NCBI GenBank assembly: GCA_014871665.1
Contig: WGSL01000092.1
Coordinates: 1-6,283, forward strand
Direction of reading: 5' to 3'
DNA from: Collinsella sp.
GTDB lineage: Bacteria > Actinomycetota > Coriobacteriia > Coriobacteriales > Coriobacteriaceae
Length of the DNA stretch: 6,283 nucleotides
The notes below the pieces were generated by a model. The model searched no databases, was not told where the DNA came from, and saw nothing but the letters and a program-made list of their open reading frames with translations. The position numbers were made by a program, and so were the translations under genes. The first letter of the stretch is position 1. The number at the start of each line of letters is the position of its first letter. Below are positions 1-5,764 of this stretch, one piece after another.

Positions 1-12
1 CCCTCGTCTCCA
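1..12 (+). ncRNA. Possible 3' end of a tmRNA (ssrA) or tRNA, cut by the window start
   Basis: The first bases resemble the 3' end of a tRNA-like acceptor arm. Bases 1-4 (CCCT) would be the end of the T-stem, 5-11 (CGTCTCC) the acceptor 3' strand, and A12 the discriminator. Read back from the discriminator the strand gives C, C, U, C, which fits a partner beginning GGGG with a G3-U pair, as in tmRNA and tRNA-Ala. CCA is not encoded (CCC follows), so it would have to be added after transcription. An intrinsic terminator 17 nt downstream fits the end of a small stable RNA gene. Only about 12 nt are visible, so this is a suggestion; it could instead be the tail of an unrelated transcript. Confidence 0.3.
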
Positions 13-28
13 CCCGAGCATTGAATGA

Positions 29-56
29 GGCTCCAACGCAAGTTGGGGCCTTTTTT
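29..56 (+). terminator. Intrinsic (Rho-independent) terminator of the upstream transcript
   Basis: A 9-bp stem pairs GGCTCCAAC (29-37) with GTTGGGGCC (42-50), with one T-G wobble (T32/G47). It is closed by a GCAA tetraloop of the stable GNRA class and followed directly by six T (51-56). This is a textbook terminator on the + strand. It ends whatever lies left of the window and sits 31 nt before the next start codon, so the ABC-F gene must use a promoter close to or overlapping it, or read-through. Confidence 0.88.
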
Positions 57-87
57 CATATAGGCACACAAGGTCAAAGGCGGCACC

Positions 88-2121
88 ATGATCCTCCTGG
101 TCGACAAGATCGAAAAAAGCTTCGGCGCGCGCGTCCTCTTTAGCGGCGCGTCCTTCCAGATCAACCCCGGCGAGCGCTTCGCGCTCGTGGGCCCCAACGG
201 CGCCGGCAAAACCACCATGCTCAAAATCATCATGGGCATCGACAGTCCCGATGCCGGCCAGGTCCAATACGCCAAGGACTGCCAAGTAGGCTACCTAGAG
301 CAGGAAACCAACCTCGAGCACAAGGACACCACCATCCTCGCCGAGGTCATGGCCGCTGCCAAGGAAATCCGCCGCATGGGCGAGCGCGCCAACGAGCTGC
401 AGGCTCAGATCACCGAGCTCTCCGAACAGGGCAAAGACGTCGATGCGCTCCTTAACGAGTACGGCCAGGTCCAGGACCGCTTTGAGCACCTGGGTGGCTA
501 CGAGCTCGAGAGCAACGCGCGCAAAATCCTGTCCGGCCTGGGCTTTAAGGTCACCGACTTTGAGCGCCCGTGCTCCGAGTTCTCGGGCGGCTGGCAGATG
601 CGCATCGCGCTTGCCAAGCTCTTCCTGCGCCACCCCGACTTGCTGCTTCTGGACGAGCCAACCAACCACCTGGACCTCGAGAGCGTCCAATGGCTGCGCG
701 GCTTTATCGCCAACTACGACGGCGCCGTCCTCATCGTCAGCCACGACCGCGCCTTCATGGACGCCTGCGTCGACCACGTCGCCGCCCTCGAAAACCGTCG
801 CGTAACCACCTACACCGGCAACTACAGCAGCTACCTCAAGCAGCGCGAGGACAACCTGGAGCAGATGCGCGCCAAGCGCGCCGCCCAGGAACGCGACATC
901 GCCCACATGCAGGTCTTCGTTGACAAGTTTCGCTACAAGCCCACCAAGGCCGCCCAGGCGCAAGAGCGCATCCGCAAGATCGAGCAGATCAAAAAGGAGC
1001 TCGTCATCCTGCCCGAAGGCCACAAGCACATCGACTTTAAGTTCCCCGATCCGCCGCGCTCCGGCGACATGGTCGTGGGTCTCGAGGGTGTATCCAAGTC
1101 CTACGGCGACAAGCACATCTATAGCGACATCGACCTCAAGCTCTACCGCGGTGAGCACGTGGCGCTCGTCGGTCCCAACGGCGCCGGCAAGTCCACGCTT
1201 ATGAAGATCCTCGCCGGCCTGGAGCCGCCCACCACCGGCACCCGGGACCTGGGCACCAACGTGGGCGTGGCCTACTACGCCCAGCACGCACTCGAGGGCA
1301 TGACCGAGTCCAACACCGTCCTGCAAGAGATCGACACCGTCACGCCCAAGTGGACCGTACCGCAGCAGCGCAGCCTGCTGGGCGCCTTCCTGTTTAGCGA
1401 CAACGACGCAATCGAAAAGCAGGTCCGCGTCCTCTCCGGCGGCGAAAAGGCGCGCTTGGCGCTCGCCAAAATGCTTGTTGCCCCCGAGGCACTCCTGTGC
1501 CTGGACGAGCCCACAAACCATCTGGATATCGACTCGGTGGACATGCTCGAGAACGCCCTGCAGAACTTCCCCGGCACCATCGTGCTGATCAGCCACGACG
1601 AGCACCTGGTACGCGCAGTGGCCAACCGCATCATCGACATCCGCGACGGCAAGGTCACGGTCTACGATGGCGACTACGACTACTACCTCTACAAGCGCGA
1701 GGACCTCGCAGCCCGCGCCGCCGCCGAGGCGTCAGGGGAGAGCGCGCCTGCCGCGGCCAAGTCCACCAAAGCCAGCGCCGCCCAGGCCAGCAGCCCCGCC
1801 GCCACCCCCAAGCCGGCCGAAGGCAAAAAGACCAAGGAGCAAAAACGCGCCGAGGCCCAAGCCCGCGCTGAGCTCAACAAAAAGCTCAAGAGCGTGCGCA
1901 ACCAGCTCAAGAAGATCGAGGCAGAGCTGGACAAAAAGCGCGCCCGCTATGACGAGCTTATGGAATTGATGGCCAGCGAAGAGCTTTATGCCGATCAGGA
2001 CAAGTTCAACGCCGCGCTGGGGGAATATAACGGCCTTAAGCAAGAGCTGCCCAAGCTCGAGGACGAATGGCTGGAGCTTTCCACCCAGATCGAAGAGGAG
2101 ACCGCGCGTGAACTCTCGTAA
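88..2121 (+). CDS. ABC-F family ATP-binding protein (two nucleotide-binding domains, no membrane domain)
   Basis: This is a 677-aa duplicated ATPase of the ABC-F family. These are soluble proteins that bind the ribosomal E site and relieve translational problems or confer antibiotic protection; none is a transporter. Domain 1 has Walker A GPNGAGKT (35-42), signature SGGWQ (166-170), Walker B with D189 and catalytic E190, and switch H219. Domain 2 has Walker A 362-369, signature SGGE (450-453), D473/E474 and H503. Between them, about 246-325, is the charged helical linker diagnostic of ABC-F, containing RYKPTKAAQAQERIRK (from 282), which reaches toward the peptidyl-transferase centre. After domain 2 comes an Ala/Pro/Lys-rich stretch (about 548-590), then a charged probable coiled coil to the C-terminus, as in Uup-like members. 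The ATG has AAAGG (76-80) 7 nt upstream. All ATPase residues are intact. The linker looks most like YheS/YdiF types, but I cannot assign a subfamily or tell housekeeping from resistance. Confidence 0.95.
   Translation: MILLVDKIEKSFGARVLFSGASFQINPGERFALVGPNGAGKTTMLKIIMGIDSPDAGQVQYAKDCQVGYLEQETNLEHKDTTILAEVMAAAKEIRRMGERANELQAQITELSEQGKDVDALLNEYGQVQDRFEHLGGYELESNARKILSGLGFKVTDFERPCSEFSGGWQMRIALAKLFLRHPDLLLLDEPTNHLDLESVQWLRGFIANYDGAVLIVSHDRAFMDACVDHVAALENRRVTTYTGNYSSYLKQREDNLEQMRAKRAAQERDIAHMQVFVDKFRYKPTKAAQAQERIRKIEQIKKELVILPEGHKHIDFKFPDPPRSGDMVVGLEGVSKSYGDKHIYSDIDLKLYRGEHVALVGPNGAGKSTLMKILAGLEPPTTGTRDLGTNVGVAYYAQHALEGMTESNTVLQEIDTVTPKWTVPQQRSLLGAFLFSDNDAIEKQVRVLSGGEKARLALAKMLVAPEALLCLDEPTNHLDIDSVDMLENALQNFPGTIVLISHDEHLVRAVANRIIDIRDGKVTVYDGDYDYYLYKREDLAARAAAEASGESAPAAAKSTKASAAQASSPAATPKPAEGKKTKEQKRAEAQARAELNKKLKSVRNQLKKIEAELDKKRARYDELMELMASEELYADQDKFNAALGEYNGLKQELPKLEDEWLELSTQIEEETARELS
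2096..2100 (+). promoter_or_regulatory. Ribosome binding site deciding the GTG start at 2108
   Basis: AGGAG inside the purine run GAAGAGGAG (2092-2100), at the 3' end of the ABC-F gene, lies 7 nt before GTG 2108-2110. The next in-frame ATG (2138) has no comparable site, so this fixes the start of the small membrane protein. Confidence 0.75.
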
Positions 2122-2404
2122 GGCCACCGCCGTGGCGATGAGCATCATCGCTATCGCTTGTCGCATCTGCGGCATCTTTATGAGCGCGATGACCGTGCTG
2201 CTGTGCTTTAGCGGCCTCACCGCCAAGCTGCAGATCGTGGGCTTTGTCGTCGAGCTCTCGCGCGCGCTGCCGAGCGCCATCGCCGGCTACGGCGTCATCA
2301 CATCGCCCTTTGGCGGTGTGTTCCGCTTGGATTACGCCATCGTGGCCGTTATCCTGTTTGTGGCCGACTACCTGCTTACGCGCGCTTCGCGCCGCGTCCG
2401 CTAG
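2108..2404 (+). CDS. Uncharacterised 98-aa membrane protein
   Basis: I do not recognise a family. The protein starts with GTG, chosen because a good SD (AGGAG) lies 7 nt upstream; the reading frame is also open further upstream, but only inside the ABC-F gene. The start overlaps the ABC-F stop by 14 nt, which suggests translational coupling. There is a short basic N-terminus (MNSRK), then a long hydrophobic stretch at about 6-37, a middle section rich in small and hydrophobic residues, and a second clear membrane helix at about 75-91 (AIVAVILFVADYLL). It ends in the basic tail RASRRVR. Two membrane helices with positive charge at both ends suggest both termini are cytoplasmic. Cysteines are at 18, 21 and 33, in or next to the first helix. 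There is no signal-peptidase site or catalytic motif that I can see. The stop codon merges into the SD of the following protease gene, so the two are made together. An alternative start at 2138 would give 88 aa. Confidence 0.75.
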   Translation: MNSRKATAVAMSIIAIACRICGIFMSAMTVLLCFSGLTAKLQIVGFVVELSRALPSAIAGYGVITSPFGGVFRLDYAIVAVILFVADYLLTRASRRVR

Positions 2405-2413
2405 GGGAGCGCC

Positions 2414-3100
2414 ATGTCCAGCAGCTACCTCATGAACCTGCTCGCGAGTGCCGTCGCCGTAATCCTTGGCATCGTTATCCACGAGAGCGCGCACGCCGCC
2501 GCAGCTTGGGCACTCGGCGATAAGACGGCCCATTCGCGCGGCCGCGTCTCGCTCAACCCGCTCAACCATATCGACCCGTTTGGCACCATCATCCTGCCGC
2601 TGCTTATGCTTGCCGCCGGCGGTCCGGTGTTCGCCTTTGCCAAGCCCGTGCCCGTCTACCTCAACAACCTCAAGCACCCCAAGCGCGATGAGGTCCTGGT
2701 GAGCGCAGCCGGCCCCGCTTCGAACATCGCGCTGGCATGCCTTGCGGCCACCCTCATGCGCCTGACCTATGGCAGCCTCTACACCAGCATGTCCTTTGCC
2801 GTGGCGTCACAGACCATGAACTTCGGCGCCACGTTTATCGTGGTCAACTTGTCGCTTGCGTTCTTCAACCTCATCCCGATTCCGCCGCTCGATGGCTCGT
2901 CGATCATCGTGCCCTTCCTCAATGGCAAGGCGCTCAACAACTATTACCACCGTCTACAACAATACGCCATGCCGATCCTTATCATCGTGCTATACCTGCT
3001 GCCCATGTGGACCGGCATCGATGTGATCGGCCGCTATTTCGACTTTACCGTGTATCCGCTTGCTGAACAGCTGCTCAACTTCGCAATCGCCGGCATCTAA
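2414..3100 (+). CDS. M50-family site-2 protease-like membrane zinc metalloprotease
   Basis: This 228-aa integral membrane protein carries all the hallmarks of the short, PDZ-less M50 (site-2 protease, YwhC-like) group. They are the zinc motif HESAH (H23, E24, H27) inside the first helix, NPLNHIDPFGT (48-58), the SAAGPASN segment (97-104), and NLIPIPPLDG (152-161), whose D160 is the expected third zinc ligand. Hydrophobic segments lie at about 6-27, 56-76, 97-117, 137-160 and 184-200. Members cut substrates within the membrane, often anti-sigma factors or small membrane proteins; the substrate here is unknown. ATG 2414 follows AGGGGAG (2403-2409), which overlaps the stop of the preceding gene, so the two are probably coupled. 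Length is normal for the group and the active site is complete. The family call is firm; any specific role (regulatory proteolysis, signal-peptide clearance) would be guesswork. Confidence 0.93.
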   Translation: MSSSYLMNLLASAVAVILGIVIHESAHAAAAWALGDKTAHSRGRVSLNPLNHIDPFGTIILPLLMLAAGGPVFAFAKPVPVYLNNLKHPKRDEVLVSAAGPASNIALACLAATLMRLTYGSLYTSMSFAVASQTMNFGATFIVVNLSLAFFNLIPIPPLDGSSIIVPFLNGKALNNYYHRLQQYAMPILIIVLYLLPMWTGIDVIGRYFDFTVYPLAEQLLNFAIAGI

Positions 3101-3108
3101 GGTAAACT
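3080..3108 (+). promoter_or_regulatory. Weak candidate housekeeping sigma promoter before scpA
   Basis: TTCGCA (3080-3085) and TAAACT (3103-3108) are 17 bp apart. Each matches four of six positions of the TTGACA/TATAAT consensus. The -35 would lie in the last codons of the protease gene. Transcription would start around 3114-3116, at the base of the hairpin in the scpA leader. Chance matches of this quality are common, so this is only a candidate. Confidence 0.25.
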
Positions 3109-3184
3109 TACAGGTCGACCGTGCAAAACGGTCGCAACATGCACCCAAACCGCGCCGCGAAGGCGCCGTCAAAGGAGGTCGAAG
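3101..3184 (+). other. scpA 5' leader with two small hairpins and a strong SD
   Basis: This is the longest non-coding gap in the window. It begins with the palindrome GGTCGACC (3113-3120). A 7-bp perfect hairpin follows, CGACCGT (3116-3122) with ACGGTCG (3128-3134) and loop GCAAA. A second 5-bp hairpin pairs GCGCC (3152-3156) with GGCGC (3162-3166), loop GCGAA. Neither is followed by a T-run, so neither is an intrinsic terminator. The SD AGGAGG (3173-3178) lies 6 nt before the scpA ATG. CGACC (3116-3120) could also pair with GGTCG at 3177-3181, overlapping the SD, but that is only 5 bp. No known riboswitch is recognised. Confidence 0.5.
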
Positions 3185-3997
3185 ATGTCGTATCGCGTGT
3201 CGACGCAGGTCTACAGCGGACCGTTCGACCTGCTGCTGCAGCTGGTAACCCGCCAAAAAGTAGATATTGGCGCCATCTCCATCAGCGAGGTGGCCGAGCA
3301 ATACCTTGCCGAGGCCGAGCGCATCGAAGCACTGGACCTGGACGTGGCGAGCGATTTTTTGCTGGTCGCGGCAACCCTTTTGGACATCAAGGCTGCCTCT
3401 CTGGTGCCGCAGGAGGCCCCACGCAAAGCCGATGAAGACGATGACGAGTTCGACGAAGACCTTGAGGAGCTCAGCACGCTTGACGGCGACGCCCTGCGCG
3501 AGGTCCTGATCCAGCGCCTGATTGCCTACAAGCAGTTTAAGGGCGCGGCTGCGGCCCTCGGTGCTCGTATGCAGGCCGAAAGCCGTATGCATCCGCGTGT
3601 GGCCGGTCCCGACCCGGAGTTCCTAGGCCTTATGCCCGACTACCTTGCCGGCATTACCCTGCGCGGTCTCGCCGTCATCTGTGCCGACCTGGACGGCAAG
3701 CGCCAGACCTTCTTGCTGGAGGCCGAGCATGTGGCGCCGCATCGCGTACCGCTCGACCTGACCGTGGCCTCAGTCGACCGCTTTACCATGGCGCACCAAA
3801 CCTGCACCTTCCGCGAGCTGTTGGACGGCGATGCCACCACCGAGCAGCTCGTCGTCACCTTCCTGGCCATGCTGGAGCTCGCCAAGCGCGGCTCGCTCAC
3901 GCTGAGCCAGGACGAGATCTTTGGAACCATCCGCATCAACCGCGTCGAGGGCGCCGAGGCCTATGTGCCCGGCGAGGGCCCCGAGCTCACCGAATAG
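3185..3997 (+). CDS. scpA: Segregation and condensation protein A (ScpA, SMC kleisin)
   Basis: ScpA is the kleisin that bridges the SMC ATPase heads and binds a ScpB dimer, forming the bacterial condensin that organises and segregates the nucleoid. The 270-aa product has the family's N-terminal hallmark at 10-18 (YSGPFDLLL), then the helical SMC-neck-binding region (about 25-75, including DFLLVAATLLDIKA). A very acidic segment follows (83-95, DEDDDEFDEDLEE), then the central ScpB-contacting part and a C-terminal winged helix (about 226-260, FLAMLELAKRGSLTLSQDEIF). Length is typical. The ATG is supported by AGGAGG 6 nt upstream, the strongest SD in the window, in keeping with a new translation unit. 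scpB follows after 11 nt, the usual pairing. The call is secure. Confidence 0.96.
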   Translation: MSYRVSTQVYSGPFDLLLQLVTRQKVDIGAISISEVAEQYLAEAERIEALDLDVASDFLLVAATLLDIKAASLVPQEAPRKADEDDDEFDEDLEELSTLDGDALREVLIQRLIAYKQFKGAAAALGARMQAESRMHPRVAGPDPEFLGLMPDYLAGITLRGLAVICADLDGKRQTFLLEAEHVAPHRVPLDLTVASVDRFTMAHQTCTFRELLDGDATTEQLVVTFLAMLELAKRGSLTLSQDEIFGTIRINRVEGAEAYVPGEGPELTE

Positions 3998-4008
3998 GAG
4001 CCGCAACC

Positions 4009-4737
4009 ATGTCAACCCTTTCCACGCTAGAGGCAAACAGCCTCAAAGGTGCCCTCGAGGCGCTGCTGCTGGTGTCGAGCGACCCGGTGAGTGCGCCCGC
4101 GCTGGCTGGTGCGCTGGATATCGCCCCCGGCGAGTGCGCATCGCTGCTCGCCGAGCTCAAGGTTGAGTACGAGGAGGCCAACCGCGGCTTTCAGCTGCGC
4201 GAGGTCGCCGGCGGTTGGCGCCTGTTTACGCATCCCGCCTACCACGACGTGGTCGAGGCCTATGTTCTGAGCTGGGACACGCAAAAGCTGTCGCAGGCGG
4301 CGCTCGAAACCCTGGCCGTCATCGCATACCACCAGCCCGTAACGCGCGAGGTGGTCAAGGGCATCCGCGGCGTCAACTCCGACGGCGTCATCGCGTCGCT
4401 CGTTGACAAGGGTCTGGTGCGCGAGCTCGGCCGCGACCCCGAGCGCGGTCAGGCCATCATCTACGGCACGACCAACGCCTTCTTGGAAAAGTTCGGCCTG
4501 CGTTCCACCCGCGACCTGCCCGATCTGGAGCAGTTTGCCCCTGACGAGCAGTCGCGCCAGTTTATCCGCGAGCGCCTGAGCGGCCGCAGTATTCAGTCCA
4601 CGCTCGAGGAGCAGGCCGAGGACTTAGACGAAGAGCGCGAACTGCTCGATACCGATGTTGAAGATGTTGAGGCAGCCGAGGACTTGGAGACCCTGGTCGT
4701 TGGCGATACCTCGGAGGATTTGCATGACGAGGACTAA
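4009..4737 (+). CDS. scpB: Segregation and condensation protein B (ScpB)
   Basis: ScpB dimerises through its N-terminal winged helix and clamps the middle of ScpA in the SMC-ScpAB complex. Two winged-helix domains are visible. The first (about 10-75) includes LEALLLVSSDPVS and RGFQLREVAGGWRL. The second (about 94-165) carries the best-conserved stretch, LSQAALETLAVIAYHQPVTR from 94, then IRGVNSDGVIASLVDKGLV and YGTTNAFLEKFGL from 152. At 242 aa it is longer than many ScpBs because of an acidic tail: 22 of the last 45 residues (198-242) are Asp or Glu. The ATG has AGGAG (3996-4000) 8 nt upstream, formed partly by the scpA stop codon, so the two subunits are probably translated together. The tail carries the SD and start of the next gene. 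Confidence 0.96.
   Translation: MSTLSTLEANSLKGALEALLLVSSDPVSAPALAGALDIAPGECASLLAELKVEYEEANRGFQLREVAGGWRLFTHPAYHDVVEAYVLSWDTQKLSQAALETLAVIAYHQPVTREVVKGIRGVNSDGVIASLVDKGLVRELGRDPERGQAIIYGTTNAFLEKFGLRSTRDLPDLEQFAPDEQSRQFIRERLSGRSIQSTLEEQAEDLDEERELLDTDVEDVEAAEDLETLVVGDTSEDLHDED
4713..4717 (+). promoter_or_regulatory. Ribosome binding site deciding the rluB start at 4724
   Basis: GGAGG inside the last codons of scpB lies 6 nt before ATG 4724. The other in-frame candidates, ATG 4655 upstream and ATG 4820 just before the S4 domain, have no convincing SD. Confidence 0.72.
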
Positions 4738-5698
4738 CGAAGTAGGGGAGACGTGCACCGCAAGCGCCACGGACGCCACAACGCCCGCGGGCGACGCCCA
4801 GCCCGTCTATCCGCACACCATGCGCCTGCAGCGCTTTTTGGCACGCGCGGGCGTGGCGAGCCGCCGCGGCTCGGAGGACCTGATGACCGCCGGCCGCGTG
4901 ACCGTCAACGGCCAGATCGCAACCGAGCTGGGCACCAAAGTCGACGTCGACCGCGACCATATCGAGGTCGACGGCATGCCCGTCAAGCTCAACCAGGGCG
5001 CCGTGTACCTGATGCTCTACAAGCCGACCGGCTACCTCACCACCATGAGCGACCCGCAGGAGCGCCCTTGCGTGGCCGACCTGGTCCCCCGTGACCGCTT
5101 TCCGGGACTTTTCCCTGTGGGTCGCCTGGACCGCGACACCACGGGCCTTTTGCTCTTTACCACCGACGGCGACCTGTCGCAGGACCTGCTGCACCCCAGC
5201 AAGCACGTCTACAAGACCTACCAGGCGCTGGTGGACGGGCAGCTGACCGACCGCGATCTAGAACCGCTCCGCCGTGGCATCGAGCTTGACGACGGCCTGT
5301 GCCAGCCGGCAATCTGCCGTGTCATTAACGCGCGCGAGGCAGAGGCCGTAGCTCCCCAGGGCGTCAAGCCCGGCACCACCGCCGTGGAGGTCATCATCCG
5401 CGAGGGTCGTAAAAACCAGGTCAAGCGTATGTTGAGCAAGATTCACCATCCGGTAATCCGTCTGCATCGCTGCAACTTTGCGGGCCTTGAGCTCGAGGGC
5501 GTGGCCAAGGGCTCGTGGCGCGAGCTCACCGACCGCGAGATGCAGATCCTCAAGGCCGGCGGCATCCCGCCCAAGCAGGCGAGCGCCAAGCGCAACGGCG
5601 GCAGGCCCCAAGACACGCCCGCCAGCCGCACGCGTCACCACGGCAGCCACGGCTCCGCACCCAAGCGCAACACCTACCGCGAGCGCTACACCGGCTAG
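4724..5698 (+). CDS. rluB: RluB/RsuA-family 23S rRNA pseudouridine synthase
   Basis: The enzyme isomerises a uridine to pseudouridine in rRNA; RluB of E. coli acts on 23S U2605. The product is 324 aa. A low-complexity Thr/Ala-rich leader (1-32) precedes an S4 RNA-binding domain (about 33-80, MRLQRFLARAGVASRRGSED). The synthase domain follows, with YKPTGYLTT (from 99), the catalytic motif GRLDRDTTGLLLFT whose nucleophile is D136, KTYQALVDG, and EGRKNQVKRM (227-236). The last 45 or so residues form a basic, Arg/His/Gly-rich tail, probably extra RNA contact. ATG 4724 is preferred because of GGAGG 6 nt upstream. It overlaps scpB by 14 nt, so coupling is likely; ATG 4820 would remove the leader and give 292 aa. 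The scpB-rluB-cmk order supports RluB over RsuA, but the exact target uridine cannot be read from sequence. Confidence 0.9.
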   Translation: MTRTNEVGETCTASATDATTPAGDAQPVYPHTMRLQRFLARAGVASRRGSEDLMTAGRVTVNGQIATELGTKVDVDRDHIEVDGMPVKLNQGAVYLMLYKPTGYLTTMSDPQERPCVADLVPRDRFPGLFPVGRLDRDTTGLLLFTTDGDLSQDLLHPSKHVYKTYQALVDGQLTDRDLEPLRRGIELDDGLCQPAICRVINAREAEAVAPQGVKPGTTAVEVIIREGRKNQVKRMLSKIHHPVIRLHRCNFAGLELEGVAKGSWRELTDREMQILKAGGIPPKQASAKRNGGRPQDTPASRTRHHGSHGSAPKRNTYRERYTG

Positions 5699-5764
5699 GC
5701 AACCCGCCAAGCCGCAGCGTCCGCGTCCCATACCAGCACGTCAACCACCGAAAGGAAGCATTAC

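Noticed and set aside
21..64. Promoter for the ABC-F gene (TTGAAT at 21-26, TATAGG at 59-64)
   Set aside because: Neither hexamer has a partner at acceptable spacing: they are 32 bp apart with the terminator between them, and no other pair fits. The true promoter was not found.
295..1605. 436-aa open frame on the - strand opposite the ABC-F gene
   Set aside because: The sense strand encodes a protein with complete ABC-F motifs. The antisense frame is open because GC-rich third positions suppress stops; its product is a low-complexity Val/Gly/Ala/Leu sequence with no recognisable domain and no SD.
1988..2107. Upstream ATG extension of the small membrane protein (138 aa)
   Set aside because: The extra residues lie wholly inside the ABC-F coding region, are Ser/Arg-rich like a frame shadow, and ATG 1988 lacks an SD, while GTG 2108 has one.
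1732..2280. 182-aa open frame on the - strand across the ABC-F/membrane-protein junction
   Set aside because: It lies opposite two coding genes and reads as the reverse of their codon bias, with a Gly/Leu-rich composition and no motif.
3116..3134. 7-bp hairpin read as an intrinsic terminator after the protease gene
   Set aside because: It is followed by CAACATGC, not a T-run, so it lacks the element needed for intrinsic termination.
4655..4723. Upstream ATG extension of rluB (347 aa)
   Set aside because: The extra 23 residues lie in the acidic tail of scpB and are an out-of-frame reading of it; ATG 4724 has a strong SD.
4562..5206. 214-aa open frame on the - strand over scpB and rluB
   Set aside because: It is a shadow of two well-supported genes, with no motif or start signal.
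5699..5764. Possible terminator or promoter between rluB and cmk
   Set aside because: The 66 bp contain no convincing inverted repeat, T-run or hexamer pair, only the cmk SD.
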